The notes: generated from the sequence alone by a model not told the origin. A stretch of 10,609 bases of DNA from Nitrospirota bacterium (GCA_021819985.1 JAKAEG010000080.1:1-10609), one strand, 5' to 3'. Positions 1-6,947 are shown, counted from the stretch's first letter. Program-made: numbers and translations.

Positions 1-13
1 TCAGTAAACGCAG

Positions 14-39
14 ATCGGGTTAGCGCAGCGTAACCCGAC
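14..39 (-). repeat. REP-like palindrome, left copy (downstream of the RAYT gene)
   Basis: An 8-bp inverted repeat, TCGGGTTA / TAACCCGA (15-22 and 31-38), surrounds the centre GCGCAGCG. Read on the minus strand it matches the right copy at 573-598 in 25 of 26 bases, and the similarity continues a few bases further (CTGCGTTT here, CTACGTTT there). It follows the 3' end of a RAYT transposase gene. REP-like hairpins are the known substrates of RAYT (TnpA-REP) enzymes, so the pairing of gene and palindrome supports the call. Confidence 0.85.
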
Positions 40-60
40 ACTTCCTTAAATTTTTCACCT

Positions 61-561
61 TTACTCACTGCCCACCATCGAATCAAATTGAATACATTGC
101 TCGGCTCCCCAATCGGGCTGATAAATGCCTTTCTTAGCGAATTCGCGGAAACTCGAATGCTCCCATTCTATTGGTGACCTCGCATACCCGTGTTTTACCG
201 GGTTGTAATGAGTATATTCCACATGGCTTGTAAAATCATCCTCATCCCTGATTTGATGCTCCCAAAACCTGTCTTGTCAAATTTTCCCGTTTAGCAGGTA
301 TTTCTTTGTGAAATAACTTTTCACCAAACGCCACCTTGTCGAAAAGTCGTTGATCCCTTCAGGCAGCGTCCAGACGCAATGAATATGGTCGGGCAAGATC
401 ACAAATGCGTCCATCTGAAAGGGATGCTTCCCTTTTACATGATCTAAAGCAAGCCCTATGAGATTTATATTTTCAAAAGAAGACAATATCCCTCGCCTGT
501 GTTCCGTGACCACAGTGAAGAAAAATGCGGCCCCTTTTGCTCTTGAACGCCTGTAATTCAT
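61..561 (-). pseudogene. RAYT (REP-associated tyrosine transposase, Y1/IS200-like), broken by one in-frame TGA
   Basis: The reading frame starts at ATG 561 and runs to TAA at 61-63, 166 codons, a usual RAYT length. An in-frame TGA at 277-279 (codon 95) interrupts it. The N-terminal part has the family opening (MNYRRSRAKG, then FFFTVVTEHR) and the HUH motif HIH at residues 59-61 inside LPDHIHCVW. The same frame continues past the TGA as QDRFWEHQIRDEDDF, then EYTHYNPVKHG, the typical RAYT C-terminal half. The probable catalytic Tyr (about residue 116) lies in that second half, so the 94-residue product alone should be inactive. The family usually has IWQ just before RFWEH, so the stop most simply is a TGG (Trp) to TGA change. 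No frameshift is needed. There is no clear Shine-Dalgarno sequence, and the start lies 11 nt after the right REP palindrome. Function in the family: single-strand REP cleavage and joining. Whether it is dead or read through cannot be told from sequence. Confidence 0.88.
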
Positions 562-572
562 TAATTGGAATT

Positions 573-598
573 GTCGGGTTACGCTGCGCTAACCCGAC
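573..598 (+). repeat. REP-like palindrome, right copy (upstream of the RAYT gene)
   Basis: A 9-bp perfect stem, GTCGGGTTA (573-581) and TAACCCGAC (590-598), has the 8-nt centre CGCTGCGC. It is the inverted partner of the copy at 14-39, so the RAYT gene sits between two head-to-head REP units. This is the arrangement expected of a REP/RAYT unit and probably marks the limits of the acquired segment. Confidence 0.87.
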
Positions 599-811
599 CT
601 ACGTTTTTTAATTTTTTTGCTCAGCAGTGCTAATTTTATCCTGATAGTAATCTACACTTTTTCGAGAATATTTTGGAAGAAAAGCACGGGAAAGTTACAG
701 GGAGCATTGTTGTATCCGCTGCGTTCACCCAAAAAGCATGAGTCAAAGGGGGAAATCTTGCAATATCCTAATCAGGTCACTCCGTCTTTATAGGAGGGGA
801 ACTCTTTTTAG
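599..811. other. Gene-poor spacer between the RAYT unit and the acyltransferase gene
   Basis: I see no convincing gene in this stretch. It is AT-rich near the REP (T-runs at 604-618) and becomes GC-richer toward the acyltransferase end. A plus-strand open frame starting near 738 is only the antisense shadow of the acyltransferase gene running out of its 3' end. I found no tRNA-like or CRISPR-like structure. Confidence 0.5.
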
Positions 812-853
812 CAGGACCGTCAGGCCCTGGACAAACCCGGTTTCAGTCCGGGT
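812..853 (-). terminator. Two tandem stem-loops at the 3' end of the acyltransferase gene (possible terminator or mRNA 3' stabiliser)
   Basis: The first stem, ACCCGG/CCGGGT (835-840 and 848-853, 7-nt loop), straddles the stop codon of the minus-strand acyltransferase gene. The second lies just downstream at 812-829: CAGGGCC pairs with GGTCCTG in the minus RNA, with one G-U pair and a TGAC loop. Neither is followed by a good U-tract, so an intrinsic terminator is not assured. They may instead protect a transcript 3' end. This would be the end of the minus-strand gene cluster. Confidence 0.3.
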
Positions 854-1727
854 GGACCACCCGTTTCCATCTTTTATGTATCCAGAGCCATTCGGACGGG
901 TTTTCTTTCACATGCTCCTCTATGGCCATGTTCAGTCTTCTCAGTGCCTGCTCTTCGGTGCCGCTCACATCGGCTTCAGGATAAACCGTTATCTCATGCC
1001 CAAGGGGGGTCCTTTTTATGAAGGCGGGTATAAGCGCCGCGCCGGTCCTTCTTGCCAGCAGCACCGGCATCCTGGTGGTCCATGCGCCCCTGCCAAGAAA
1101 CTCCACTATATGGCCCTCTTCCTTCAAGACTGCCTGGTCCATCAAAATTCCGGCAAAGCCGCCCGTTTTAAGGGAACCAAGCAGAGCGCGGATCGCGCCT
1201 TTTTTATAGATGACCTTGTTGCCGTATCTGGCCCGCGCACGCTCAAGGAACCGGTTCAGATAGGGATTGTTAAGCGGCCTGGCCACTATCTGGAGCGGGC
1301 CCACTTCCATCCCGGACTTTAATGCCAGAAGCTCCCAGTTACCGGTGTGGGCCGTAATGAATATTACTCCCCGTCCGGCGTTGAAGGCTTCGGTGCAATT
1401 GTCGAGACCTTTAAAGGTGACTGACCTCAGGATCGAATCGCCGCGGCCGTAGTATATTTTGTCGAGTTCGACAAAGGATATCCCAAGGTTTTCAAAACAC
1501 CTGCGAGCTATTATATCCGGGGGCGGCGCGTCCGTTATGGCGCCCATGTTTATCGCCTCCCTCAGATTTTCGAGGGCTATCTTTCTCCTGCTGCCCCAAA
1601 CCCTGTAAAGGAGTCTTCCGGCAAAAGCGCCAAATTTTTTAGCCAGTCCCAAAGGCAGGAGCGCCAGGGCCAGGGAGAGCATGAAAAAAAGGGCGAACTC
1701 CCCGGCCCTGAGGATCGTCTTTACCAT
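843..1727 (-). CDS. lpxL: Lipid A biosynthesis lauroyl/myristoyl acyltransferase (LpxL/HtrB family)
   Basis: The 294-residue length is usual for the family. LpxL/LpxM-type enzymes transfer a secondary acyl chain from acyl-ACP to lipid A precursors at the inner face of the inner membrane. Visible signs: an N-terminal hydrophobic anchor (about residues 11-29); the catalytic HX4E motif as HTGNWE (127-132), preceded by GRGVIFITA; VARPLNNP (148-155); GILMDQ (193-198); and the C-terminal WLWIHKRWK (280-288), close to the family's WxWxHxRWK. All expected catalytic residues are present. It starts 18 nt after the stop of the Lon-like gene, so the two are probably co-transcribed. The Shine-Dalgarno sequence is weak (AAGG about 16 nt upstream), which suggests dependence on translation of the upstream gene. 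Which acyl chain and which position (LpxL or LpxM role) cannot be told from sequence; the symbol is at family level. Confidence 0.88.
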   Translation of the reverse strand: MVKTILRAGEFALFFMLSLALALLPLGLAKKFGAFAGRLLYRVWGSRRKIALENLREAINMGAITDAPPPDIIARRCFENLGISFVELDKIYYGRGDSILRSVTFKGLDNCTEAFNAGRGVIFITAHTGNWELLALKSGMEVGPLQIVARPLNNPYLNRFLERARARYGNKVIYKKGAIRALLGSLKTGGFAGILMDQAVLKEEGHIVEFLGRGAWTTRMPVLLARRTGAALIPAFIKRTPLGHEITVYPEADVSGTEEQALRRLNMAIEEHVKENPSEWLWIHKRWKRVVHPD

Positions 1728-1745
1728 TTACTTTGCGCCGTGACC

Positions 1746-4199
1746 TTACTTCTTCGGCTCTTCACGGACCTTTGGCTCTTCATGGACGGCTTCGGCCAGG
1801 CCTTCGTCCTTTTTGCTCTTTATAGCCTCGCCGATCTCATCCAGCCGCTTGGAAACCAGAAAATTGAGGGTGCCTTCAGGGTACTTTCCGCTGCCGTCCG
1901 GCTCTCCAGCCGGAATGCCCATGAGAAGCTCAATGGCGTCTTCCGCATGGCTGATCGGATATATACTGAACTTCCCGTCCCTGACCGCGTCCACCACCTC
2001 TTTTTTGAGCATCAGGTTTTTTATGTTCCTTTTAGGGATGATAACGCCCTGGGAGCCGTCAAGCCCGCGTATCTTGCATATCTCGAAAAAGCCTTCGATC
2101 TTTTCGTTCACGCCGCCGATGGGCTGGACATCCCCGTTCTGGTCCATTGACCCCGTGACCGCGAAAGACTGTTTTATGGGCACGCCGGCGGCGCTGCTTA
2201 AGATGGTATAGAGTTCGGCGCAGGAGGCGCTATCGCCCTCGATCATTTCGTAGAGCTGTTCGAAAGTGAGGGAGGCGGAGATGCTGATAGGTTTTTTAGC
2301 GGCATATTTGCTCCATAGATAATTGGTGATGATGAGGACCGCCTTCTCGTGTATCTTTCCGCTCATCTTGGTTTCGCGCTCTATATTCACCACTCCGGCT
2401 TTTCCGGCATACGTGCGGGCGGTTATCCTTGAGGGCTTGCCGAAACTGTAATCCCCCATGTCCATTACGGCAAGTCCGTTTATCTGCCCCACTGTGGCCC
2501 CTGCGGTCTCGACTATTAGCGTGTCTTCGATCATAAGGTCCCTGATGCGGTCGCTTATCCGGCTGTGGCGGTATATCTTTTCATAGAGCGCCTTTTCGAC
2601 GTGTTCCGCTGTAACCACGCCGCTTCCCGCATTGTTGGCCCAATAATGGGACTCCCTGACCAGGTCCGTCACATCCCTGAACCGGGTAGTTATCTTGTCC
2701 TGGTGGCCGGCAAGCCTTGAGCTGTACTCGATTATCTTTGCAATGCCGGAGGCATCGAAGGGAAGCAGGTTTTCCTGCTCGCATTTAAGCGCCACGAAAG
2801 ACACATATTTCTTCATGTGCTCCGGGGTCCTGTCCATGAAGGAGTCGAAATCCGCCTTGACCTTGAATATCTCGCGGTACTCCTCATCCAGGCTGTAAAG
2901 AAGGTAATATATCTGCGGATTGCCTACAAGGATGACCTTCAAATTGAGCGGAATGGACTCCGGCCTGAGCATGGCGGTAGTAATGGCCCTGTACTGCTCC
3001 CAAACATCTTCCAGTTTGAGCTCCCTGTTTCTGACGGCCCGCTTCAGGGCTTCATAAGAGAAGATATTCCTGAGCAGGTCCATGGCGTCGACGATCAGAT
3101 ATCCGCCGTTTGCCTTATGAAGAGCGCCGGATTTTATCATGGAAAAATCCGTTGTGGCCACACCGAACTGGAATTTATATTCCAGCCGCCCGAACAGGTT
3201 ATTGTAGGTGGGGTTGCTTTCAAAAACACACGGAGCGCCCTTGACATCGGAGTTGTTCACAAGCACATTTACCACATACCTGACGAAAGACGGCTCCGGC
3301 CTCTGCGGTCTCATGAAAGGCAGCGCCGCCGCCGGCTGCTCCTCCGACTGCGGTTTGAAGTCCTCGAGGTGCTCCAGTATGTCTTCCTGAACGTCCGTAA
3401 GGTAATCGTTTATCTTTTCATATTTGCCGTACTTTGCCCGGAGGTCTTCTATCATATGGCCTATGGCTGAAAGGGCGCCCTGCCGCTCTATGCGGTTCAG
3501 TTCTTCCTTCAAACTCTTCTCCTCCGCCCGGACATTCCTCACGATATCATCCAGCTTTTCCTGGAGGTCTTTTCCTATCAGCTCTATTTTCTTTTTGGTC
3601 TTTTCATCCAGGGCCTCGAATTCCTCTTCGGTAAGAGGCTCTCCGTTTTTCTTGACCGGCACCGTCACGAGCCCCGCGACTGTCCTTTTGATCGTAAAGC
3701 CGTTCTCCTGGGCCTGGCTTTCCAAAGAGGAAAACAGGTCCTTCTGCCTTTTCTGGAAATCCTCCATCACCTTGCTGCGCTGCTTTTCATACTCCTTGGA
3801 CTCGAATACCTTCGGTATCTCCGTCTTTACATTTTTTATGAACTCCTCCATGTCCCTGTGGAACTCCTGGGCCTTTCCGGCTTCCAGGGAAATGGTCTTC
3901 GGTATATCCGGGTCCTTGAAGTTGTAGACATAACACCAGTCCGGAGGCACCGGCTGTCCGGCCGCCTTTTCCTTAAGGAGCATTTTGATGGTGGTAAGTT
4001 TTCCGGTCCCGGTCTCGCCCAGAACGAATATATTGAAACCGGTATCGCTAAAGTTGAGGCCGAAATCAAGCGCGTGCATGGCCCTTTCCTGGCCTATGGT
4101 GCCTACAAGCGAGGAAATGTCCTTTGTGGTCTTGAAATCGAGTATTTCGGGGTCGCAGCATTTATAAAGCTGGTCCGGTTTCAGCTTCTCAGGCATCAT
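1746..4199 (-). CDS. Lon-family serine protease with AAA_32 domain (LonC/YcbZ-like)
   Basis: I place the start at ATG 4199 (817 residues), because GGAGG (4209-4213) precedes it by 9 nt and the protein then opens as usual for the family (MPEKLKPDQLY). The open frame continues 36 codons further up to a TTG, but that stretch is T-rich spacer. Order of parts: AAA_32 P-loop GETGTGK (61-67); a long Lys/Glu-rich helical insertion (about 110-285) of coiled-coil character; a Walker B-like segment GGYLIVDAMD (365-374); a lid region; then the Lon proteolytic domain (about 560-765). The Ser/Lys dyad is visible as EGDSAS (Ser657) and GGVNEKIEG (Lys700), 43 residues apart as in E. coli Lon (S679/K722). The tail after about 770 is charged. 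The residue after the P-loop Lys is Leu, not Ser/Thr, and Walker B has Ala where Glu is usual, so ATP use may be altered. Members of the LonC branch are known with degenerate ATPase motifs. The substrate is unknown; presumably a cytoplasmic protease. Confidence 0.9.
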   Translation of the reverse strand: MMPEKLKPDQLYKCCDPEILDFKTTKDISSLVGTIGQERAMHALDFGLNFSDTGFNIFVLGETGTGKLTTIKMLLKEKAAGQPVPPDWCYVYNFKDPDIPKTISLEAGKAQEFHRDMEEFIKNVKTEIPKVFESKEYEKQRSKVMEDFQKRQKDLFSSLESQAQENGFTIKRTVAGLVTVPVKKNGEPLTEEEFEALDEKTKKKIELIGKDLQEKLDDIVRNVRAEEKSLKEELNRIERQGALSAIGHMIEDLRAKYGKYEKINDYLTDVQEDILEHLEDFKPQSEEQPAAALPFMRPQRPEPSFVRYVVNVLVNNSDVKGAPCVFESNPTYNNLFGRLEYKFQFGVATTDFSMIKSGALHKANGGYLIVDAMDLLRNIFSYEALKRAVRNRELKLEDVWEQYRAITTAMLRPESIPLNLKVILVGNPQIYYLLYSLDEEYREIFKVKADFDSFMDRTPEHMKKYVSFVALKCEQENLLPFDASGIAKIIEYSSRLAGHQDKITTRFRDVTDLVRESHYWANNAGSGVVTAEHVEKALYEKIYRHSRISDRIRDLMIEDTLIVETAGATVGQINGLAVMDMGDYSFGKPSRITARTYAGKAGVVNIERETKMSGKIHEKAVLIITNYLWSKYAAKKPISISASLTFEQLYEMIEGDSASCAELYTILSSAAGVPIKQSFAVTGSMDQNGDVQPIGGVNEKIEGFFEICKIRGLDGSQGVIIPKRNIKNLMLKKEVVDAVRDGKFSIYPISHAEDAIELLMGIPAGEPDGSGKYPEGTLNFLVSKRLDEIGEAIKSKKDEGLAEAVHEEPKVREEPKK

Positions 4200-4319
4200 G
4201 ATATAAAGCCTCCTTTCGAAAAAACCAAAAAAATAGGATTTTAAAAAGCGGCCTAACCAAAAAAACAAAAAGCAAGAAATCTGAAATTTTAGAAAATCAA
4301 AAAACAAAAAAGAAAAAAA
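4200..4319 (-). promoter_or_regulatory. T-rich leader between xerD and the Lon-like gene, with strong ribosome binding site
   Basis: In the minus-strand sense this 120-nt gap is a chain of T-runs broken by single other bases. It ends in GAAAGGAGG (4209-4217), 9 nt before ATG 4199. A TAAAAT-like -10 sequence is present near 4236-4241, but with so many T-runs a -35 cannot be placed. No stem precedes the T-runs well enough to call an intrinsic terminator after xerD. The ribosome binding site is firm; a promoter here is only possible. Confidence 0.45.
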
Positions 4320-5219
4320 TCAGGCCCTTGGATGGTGCTCTTTATAGACCCTTTTGGCCCTGTCCAAAGATACTTTGGTGTAGACCTGTGTAGTGGCTAT
4401 ATCCGAATGCCCCAGCATTTTCTGAAGGCTCCTCAGATCGGCCCCTCCCTCCAGCATATGAGTGGCGAAGGAATGCCTGAGCATATGCGGACTGAGCTTT
4501 ATTCCCGCCATGGACGCGTAGAATTTCAGAGTTTGCCAGAACCTCTGGCGTGTCATCGGCGTTCCCCGTCCCGTCAGGAACAAAAAATCCGTCCGCCTGT
4601 TGCGCAAATTCGCCTCCCTGGGCCCTTCGATGTACCCTTTCAGCCTCCTTACGGCACGTCCGCCGATGGGGACAACCCTCTCCTTGGAACCCTTGCCCGT
4701 GACCCTCACAAAGCCGGCATCAAGGAACACGTCCGATATTTTCAGCCCTATCAACTCGCTTACCCTGAGCCCGCAACTGTACATAAGCTCTATCATGGCT
4801 CCGTCCCTTTCCCTGAACCGGGCAAGGACGTCCTCTTTTCTGTCCAGCACCTTGCGTATTTCCGCAAGAGGCAGCGCCTTCGGAAGCCTTTGCCACAGCT
4901 TGGGTGTTTCAAGCAGCCGTGCGGGGTCATCGACCCTCAAGCCTGAGAACACCTGGTAGCCGGAAAACCCTTTTATGGAAGAAATGTTTCTGGCAAGCGT
5001 GGCCGTGGAGAGCCCTTTTTGCCTGAGTTCGTCGATATATTCAATTATGTTCCCATTGGTGAAAGAGACAGGGGTTACCCCCCTTTCCTCAAGCGATCGA
5101 AAAAAACCCGCCAGGTCCCTCCCGTATGAGGCCAGGGTATTTTTTGAAAGCCCTTTTTCGGCCGCCAGGTATGCCAGAAAATCCCCAAGCGGGTTTTTTT
5201 GTTTTTCTTTTTCTTTCAT
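4320..5219 (-). CDS. xerD: Tyrosine recombinase XerD
   Basis: The protein has 299 residues from ATG 5219. I chose this start because it overlaps the upstream stop as ATGA and has GGAG 7 nt upstream; a TTG six codons earlier is in frame but less likely. XerD works with XerC at dif to resolve chromosome dimers at division, usually under FtsK control. Domains: N-terminal core-binding (SAM-like) domain, about 10-95; catalytic domain, about 115-290. The catalytic set is complete: Arg152 in SCGLRVSEL, Lys176 in VTGKGSKER, His245 and Arg248 in HMLRHSFATH, His271 in LGHSDIATTQ, and Tyr280 in QVYTKV. Spacing is nearly that of E. coli XerD (R148, K172, H244, R247, H270, Y279). The GGADLRSLQKMLGH stretch and the C-terminal HHPRA favour XerD over XerC or a phage integrase. 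No att-like repeats or integrase-associated cargo are nearby, so a housekeeping role is favoured. Confidence 0.92.
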   Translation of the reverse strand: MKEKEKQKNPLGDFLAYLAAEKGLSKNTLASYGRDLAGFFRSLEERGVTPVSFTNGNIIEYIDELRQKGLSTATLARNISSIKGFSGYQVFSGLRVDDPARLLETPKLWQRLPKALPLAEIRKVLDRKEDVLARFRERDGAMIELMYSCGLRVSELIGLKISDVFLDAGFVRVTGKGSKERVVPIGGRAVRRLKGYIEGPREANLRNRRTDFLFLTGRGTPMTRQRFWQTLKFYASMAGIKLSPHMLRHSFATHMLEGGADLRSLQKMLGHSDIATTQVYTKVSLDRAKRVYKEHHPRA

Positions 5220-6046
5220 CGGCTTTCTCCATGACAAAACCCGAACGGGGCCTTTACCGAAAATTTTTCTCCACCTGTTTCGTTAAGGAAGGTCCCGATG
5301 CCGGTCTGGGTCTTCAGCCGTTCATAAAGGGTTTTTGCCATGCCCATCAGGTTCACTGTGTCTTCCCTGTTATAGGTTATGAGCAGGTCGTACGCGGCTC
5401 TGTTACCCCGCTTTGCCTCGTGCCACAACCTTACGGCCTGGTATCCGTCCAGCCCCTTTACGGAATCGTCCCTGTGAATGCCCAGAAGCGGCTCTATTTT
5501 TTTAAGGCCGCCCGTTATGCCAAGCTTTCTTGCCCCGAAACAGAGATCGAAATGCGCCATCTCGAAATCTATCCCAAGGCTTTCTTTCAGGAAAGGCAGG
5601 TCGAACCCGGAGCCAAAGAATGTAATAACATAGCGGTACCTTGAGAGTTCCTTTTTCAGGGCCTCGGATGACAAGTTTTCCCCTCTTACGAACGCCTTGT
5701 AATCGAACCCGTCATACAGGCCAACCACGGTCACGTAACCGCCTGCCGCATGGTGCCACCCGTTGGTCTCTATATCCAGGCAGACCGCCCGGTCCCTGAA
5801 CACCTCGTAAAGCCGCCAATGCTCCTTCAATTTAAGCGCCTGGGCGAAGTAGCCGGAATCACCCATGGCCAGCCTTTTCCCCGCGTCCATAAGCCGTTTA
5901 TCGAATACGGCTTTCCTGACCGGACTGATCGTTTTTATTTCCGGGGCGCCGATGAAATCGCCCCATTCGAGGATCCCTTTTCTCCAGAGCGCCCTTTCAA
6001 GTTTGGGGCCTATGCCCTCAAGGATACTGAAGGTATTTCTGATCAT
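5216..6046 (-). CDS. RNase H-fold (DEDDy) exonuclease, YprB-like, with N-terminal helix-hairpin-helix-like motif
   Basis: This 276-residue protein has exonuclease motifs in order: ExoI CLDIETNG (Asp91, Glu93), ExoII FGSGFDLPFL (Asp149), and ExoIII YNREDTVNL (Tyr225, Asp229). This is the DEDDy arrangement of the RNase_H_2/YprB family. The N-terminus, SILEGIGPKLERALWRKGI, resembles a helix-hairpin-helix nucleic-acid-binding motif. The expected activity is 3'-5' exonuclease on DNA or RNA, by family only; no member-specific substrate can be read. ATG 6046 is the only sensible start, since the HhH-like segment begins a few residues later. Its Shine-Dalgarno sequence (GAAGGA) lies in and beside the loop of a perfect hairpin. 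Its TGA overlaps the ATG of xerD by 4 bp (ATGA), which suggests translational coupling of exonuclease and recombinase. Confidence 0.83.
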   Translation of the reverse strand: MIRNTFSILEGIGPKLERALWRKGILEWGDFIGAPEIKTISPVRKAVFDKRLMDAGKRLAMGDSGYFAQALKLKEHWRLYEVFRDRAVCLDIETNGWHHAAGGYVTVVGLYDGFDYKAFVRGENLSSEALKKELSRYRYVITFFGSGFDLPFLKESLGIDFEMAHFDLCFGARKLGITGGLKKIEPLLGIHRDDSVKGLDGYQAVRLWHEAKRGNRAAYDLLITYNREDTVNLMGMAKTLYERLKTQTGIGTFLNETGGEKFSVKAPFGFCHGESR

Positions 6047-6050
6047 CCAT

Positions 6051-6074
6051 TTGGAGATTCCTTCGAATCTCCAA
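6051..6074 (-). promoter_or_regulatory. Perfect 10-bp hairpin in the exonuclease leader, covering the ribosome binding site
   Basis: The minus-strand sequence TTGGAGATTC-GAAG-GAATCTCCAA forms a perfect 10-bp stem with a 4-nt loop. It ends 4 nt before the ATG at 6046. The only Shine-Dalgarno-like sequence (GAAGGA) is in the loop plus the first bases of the 3' arm, so folding would mask it partly. There is no U-tract after the stem in the minus direction, which speaks against a terminator for trmN6. Translational control is inferred, not shown. Confidence 0.55.
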
Positions 6075-6129
6075 TGCAGTGTATTTTTGATTTATCCATG
6101 TTCGCTCACTTTCCGTTCGCTACCCATTT

Positions 6130-6158
6130 ATTATAGACGTATGGAGGGCCCTCTACAA
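6130..6158 (-). promoter_or_regulatory. Candidate sigma70-type promoter for exonuclease-xerD-lon-lpxL
   Basis: On the minus strand, TTGTAG (6158-6153) is followed after exactly 17 bp by a perfect TATAAT (6135-6130). The -35 box covers the last codons and stop of the trmN6-like gene. Predicted transcription would start near 6123, leaving a leader of about 77 nt that carries a direct repeat (AGCGAAC twice, 15 nt apart, within 6100-6121) and the hairpin at 6051-6074. Confidence 0.5.
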
Positions 6159-6914
6159 CTCGTAAATACTGCCGGCCCGGGGAGTGTAACCGCCATCCGC
6201 ATTATAAATAAAAACAGGGGCCTCGATGGCAAGCCCGTGCCGGCCGCCCTTTACGGCTTCGATGAGCATCATCTTGGCCGGAAGGCCTTCCCTTCCGTGG
6301 ACAAATTGCAGACGTTTGGGTTCGAATCCCGCTGCCCGGAGCGTATCGAGGGCTTCCAGAAGCCTCTCCGGATGGTACACCATAAAAAACCTGCCTTTGT
6401 CCTTTACTAGGTAGTTTGCGGCTTTTACCAGGGCCAGAAGGGACATCGTCAATTCGTGCCTGGCCGCGGCCTTTTCTTTGTCCTGGCATATTCGGCCGGA
6501 GACAGCTTTCCTGAACGGAGGGTTCGAGACGATTATATCGAAACCGGCGGGCACATCGGGAGGGGCGGATACCGCTTGGGCCCCCTCCATCGCGCTCTTT
6601 ATTGAATCGATGCAATTGATGTCCGCCTTTATGGCAATGACCCGGTTTTCAAGCCCGTTCAGACCGATGTTCCTTAAGGACAGCGAGAAAAGCCCGTCCT
6701 GAAGCTCGATCAAGCATACCCTGGCGTTTTCGTATTTTTTGGCAAGCAGCAGCCCGATAACACCGGAGCCGGCGCCGAGATCGGCTATCCTGGCCGGTTT
6801 TTTGGAATTCAGCCGGACAAAGTCGAAAAGAAGCAGCGCATCCATGGAAAACCTGTAGCCGCGCTCTCTCTGGTAGAGTTTGATGTCCCGTATGGAATCC
6901 AGTGTTAAAGTCAT
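6153..6914 (-). CDS. trmN6: tRNA1(Val) (adenine37-N6)-methyltransferase family protein (TrmN6/YfiC-like)
   Basis: This SAM-dependent methyltransferase has 253 residues from ATG 6914. The TrmN6 family methylates N6 of A37 in tRNA1(Val). Visible features, numbered from this start: LTLDSIRDI near the N-terminus, then RERGYRFSMDALLL (16-29), a conserved opening of this family; motif I ADLGAGSGVIGLL (44-56); and catalytic motif IV NPPF (131-134), typical of amino-N6 methyltransferases. The match is at the COG4123 level, and the substrate could differ outside gammaproteobacteria. The start is uncertain. An in-frame TTG at 6929 would add five residues, and neither start has a Shine-Dalgarno at normal distance, although a strong AGGAGG lies at 6948-6953. 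A 106-nt gap containing a promoter-like element and a hairpin separates it from the exonuclease gene. Confidence 0.82.
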   Translation of the reverse strand: MTLTLDSIRDIKLYQRERGYRFSMDALLLFDFVRLNSKKPARIADLGAGSGVIGLLLAKKYENARVCLIELQDGLFSLSLRNIGLNGLENRVIAIKADINCIDSIKSAMEGAQAVSAPPDVPAGFDIIVSNPPFRKAVSGRICQDKEKAAARHELTMSLLALVKAANYLVKDKGRFFMVYHPERLLEALDTLRAAGFEPKRLQFVHGREGLPAKMMLIEAVKGGRHGLAIEAPVFIYNADGGYTPRAGSIYEL

Positions 6915-6947
6915 ATTGATATTGTGCAAAAAATTAAAATCGAAAAA

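Noticed and set aside
738..1322. Long plus-strand open frame overlapping the acyltransferase gene
   Set aside because: It is antisense to a clear LpxL-family gene, with no recognisable protein motif.
4200..4307. N-terminal hydrophobic extension of the Lon-like protein suggesting a membrane anchor
   Set aside because: It comes from translating a T-rich spacer, begins at TTG without a ribosome site, and a strong GGAGG precedes ATG 4199, where family-like sequence starts.
4320..5219. XerD-like recombinase as a sign of an integrated element
   Set aside because: Length, catalytic spacing and C-terminus fit housekeeping XerD, the gene lies in a cluster of core genes, and no attachment-site repeats or cargo are visible.
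6317..6329. GGGTTCGAATCCC on the plus strand, resembling a tRNA T-arm
   Set aside because: It lies inside the trmN6-like coding sequence (encoding GFEP), and no matching 5' acceptor arm or D/anticodon arms occur at the right distances.
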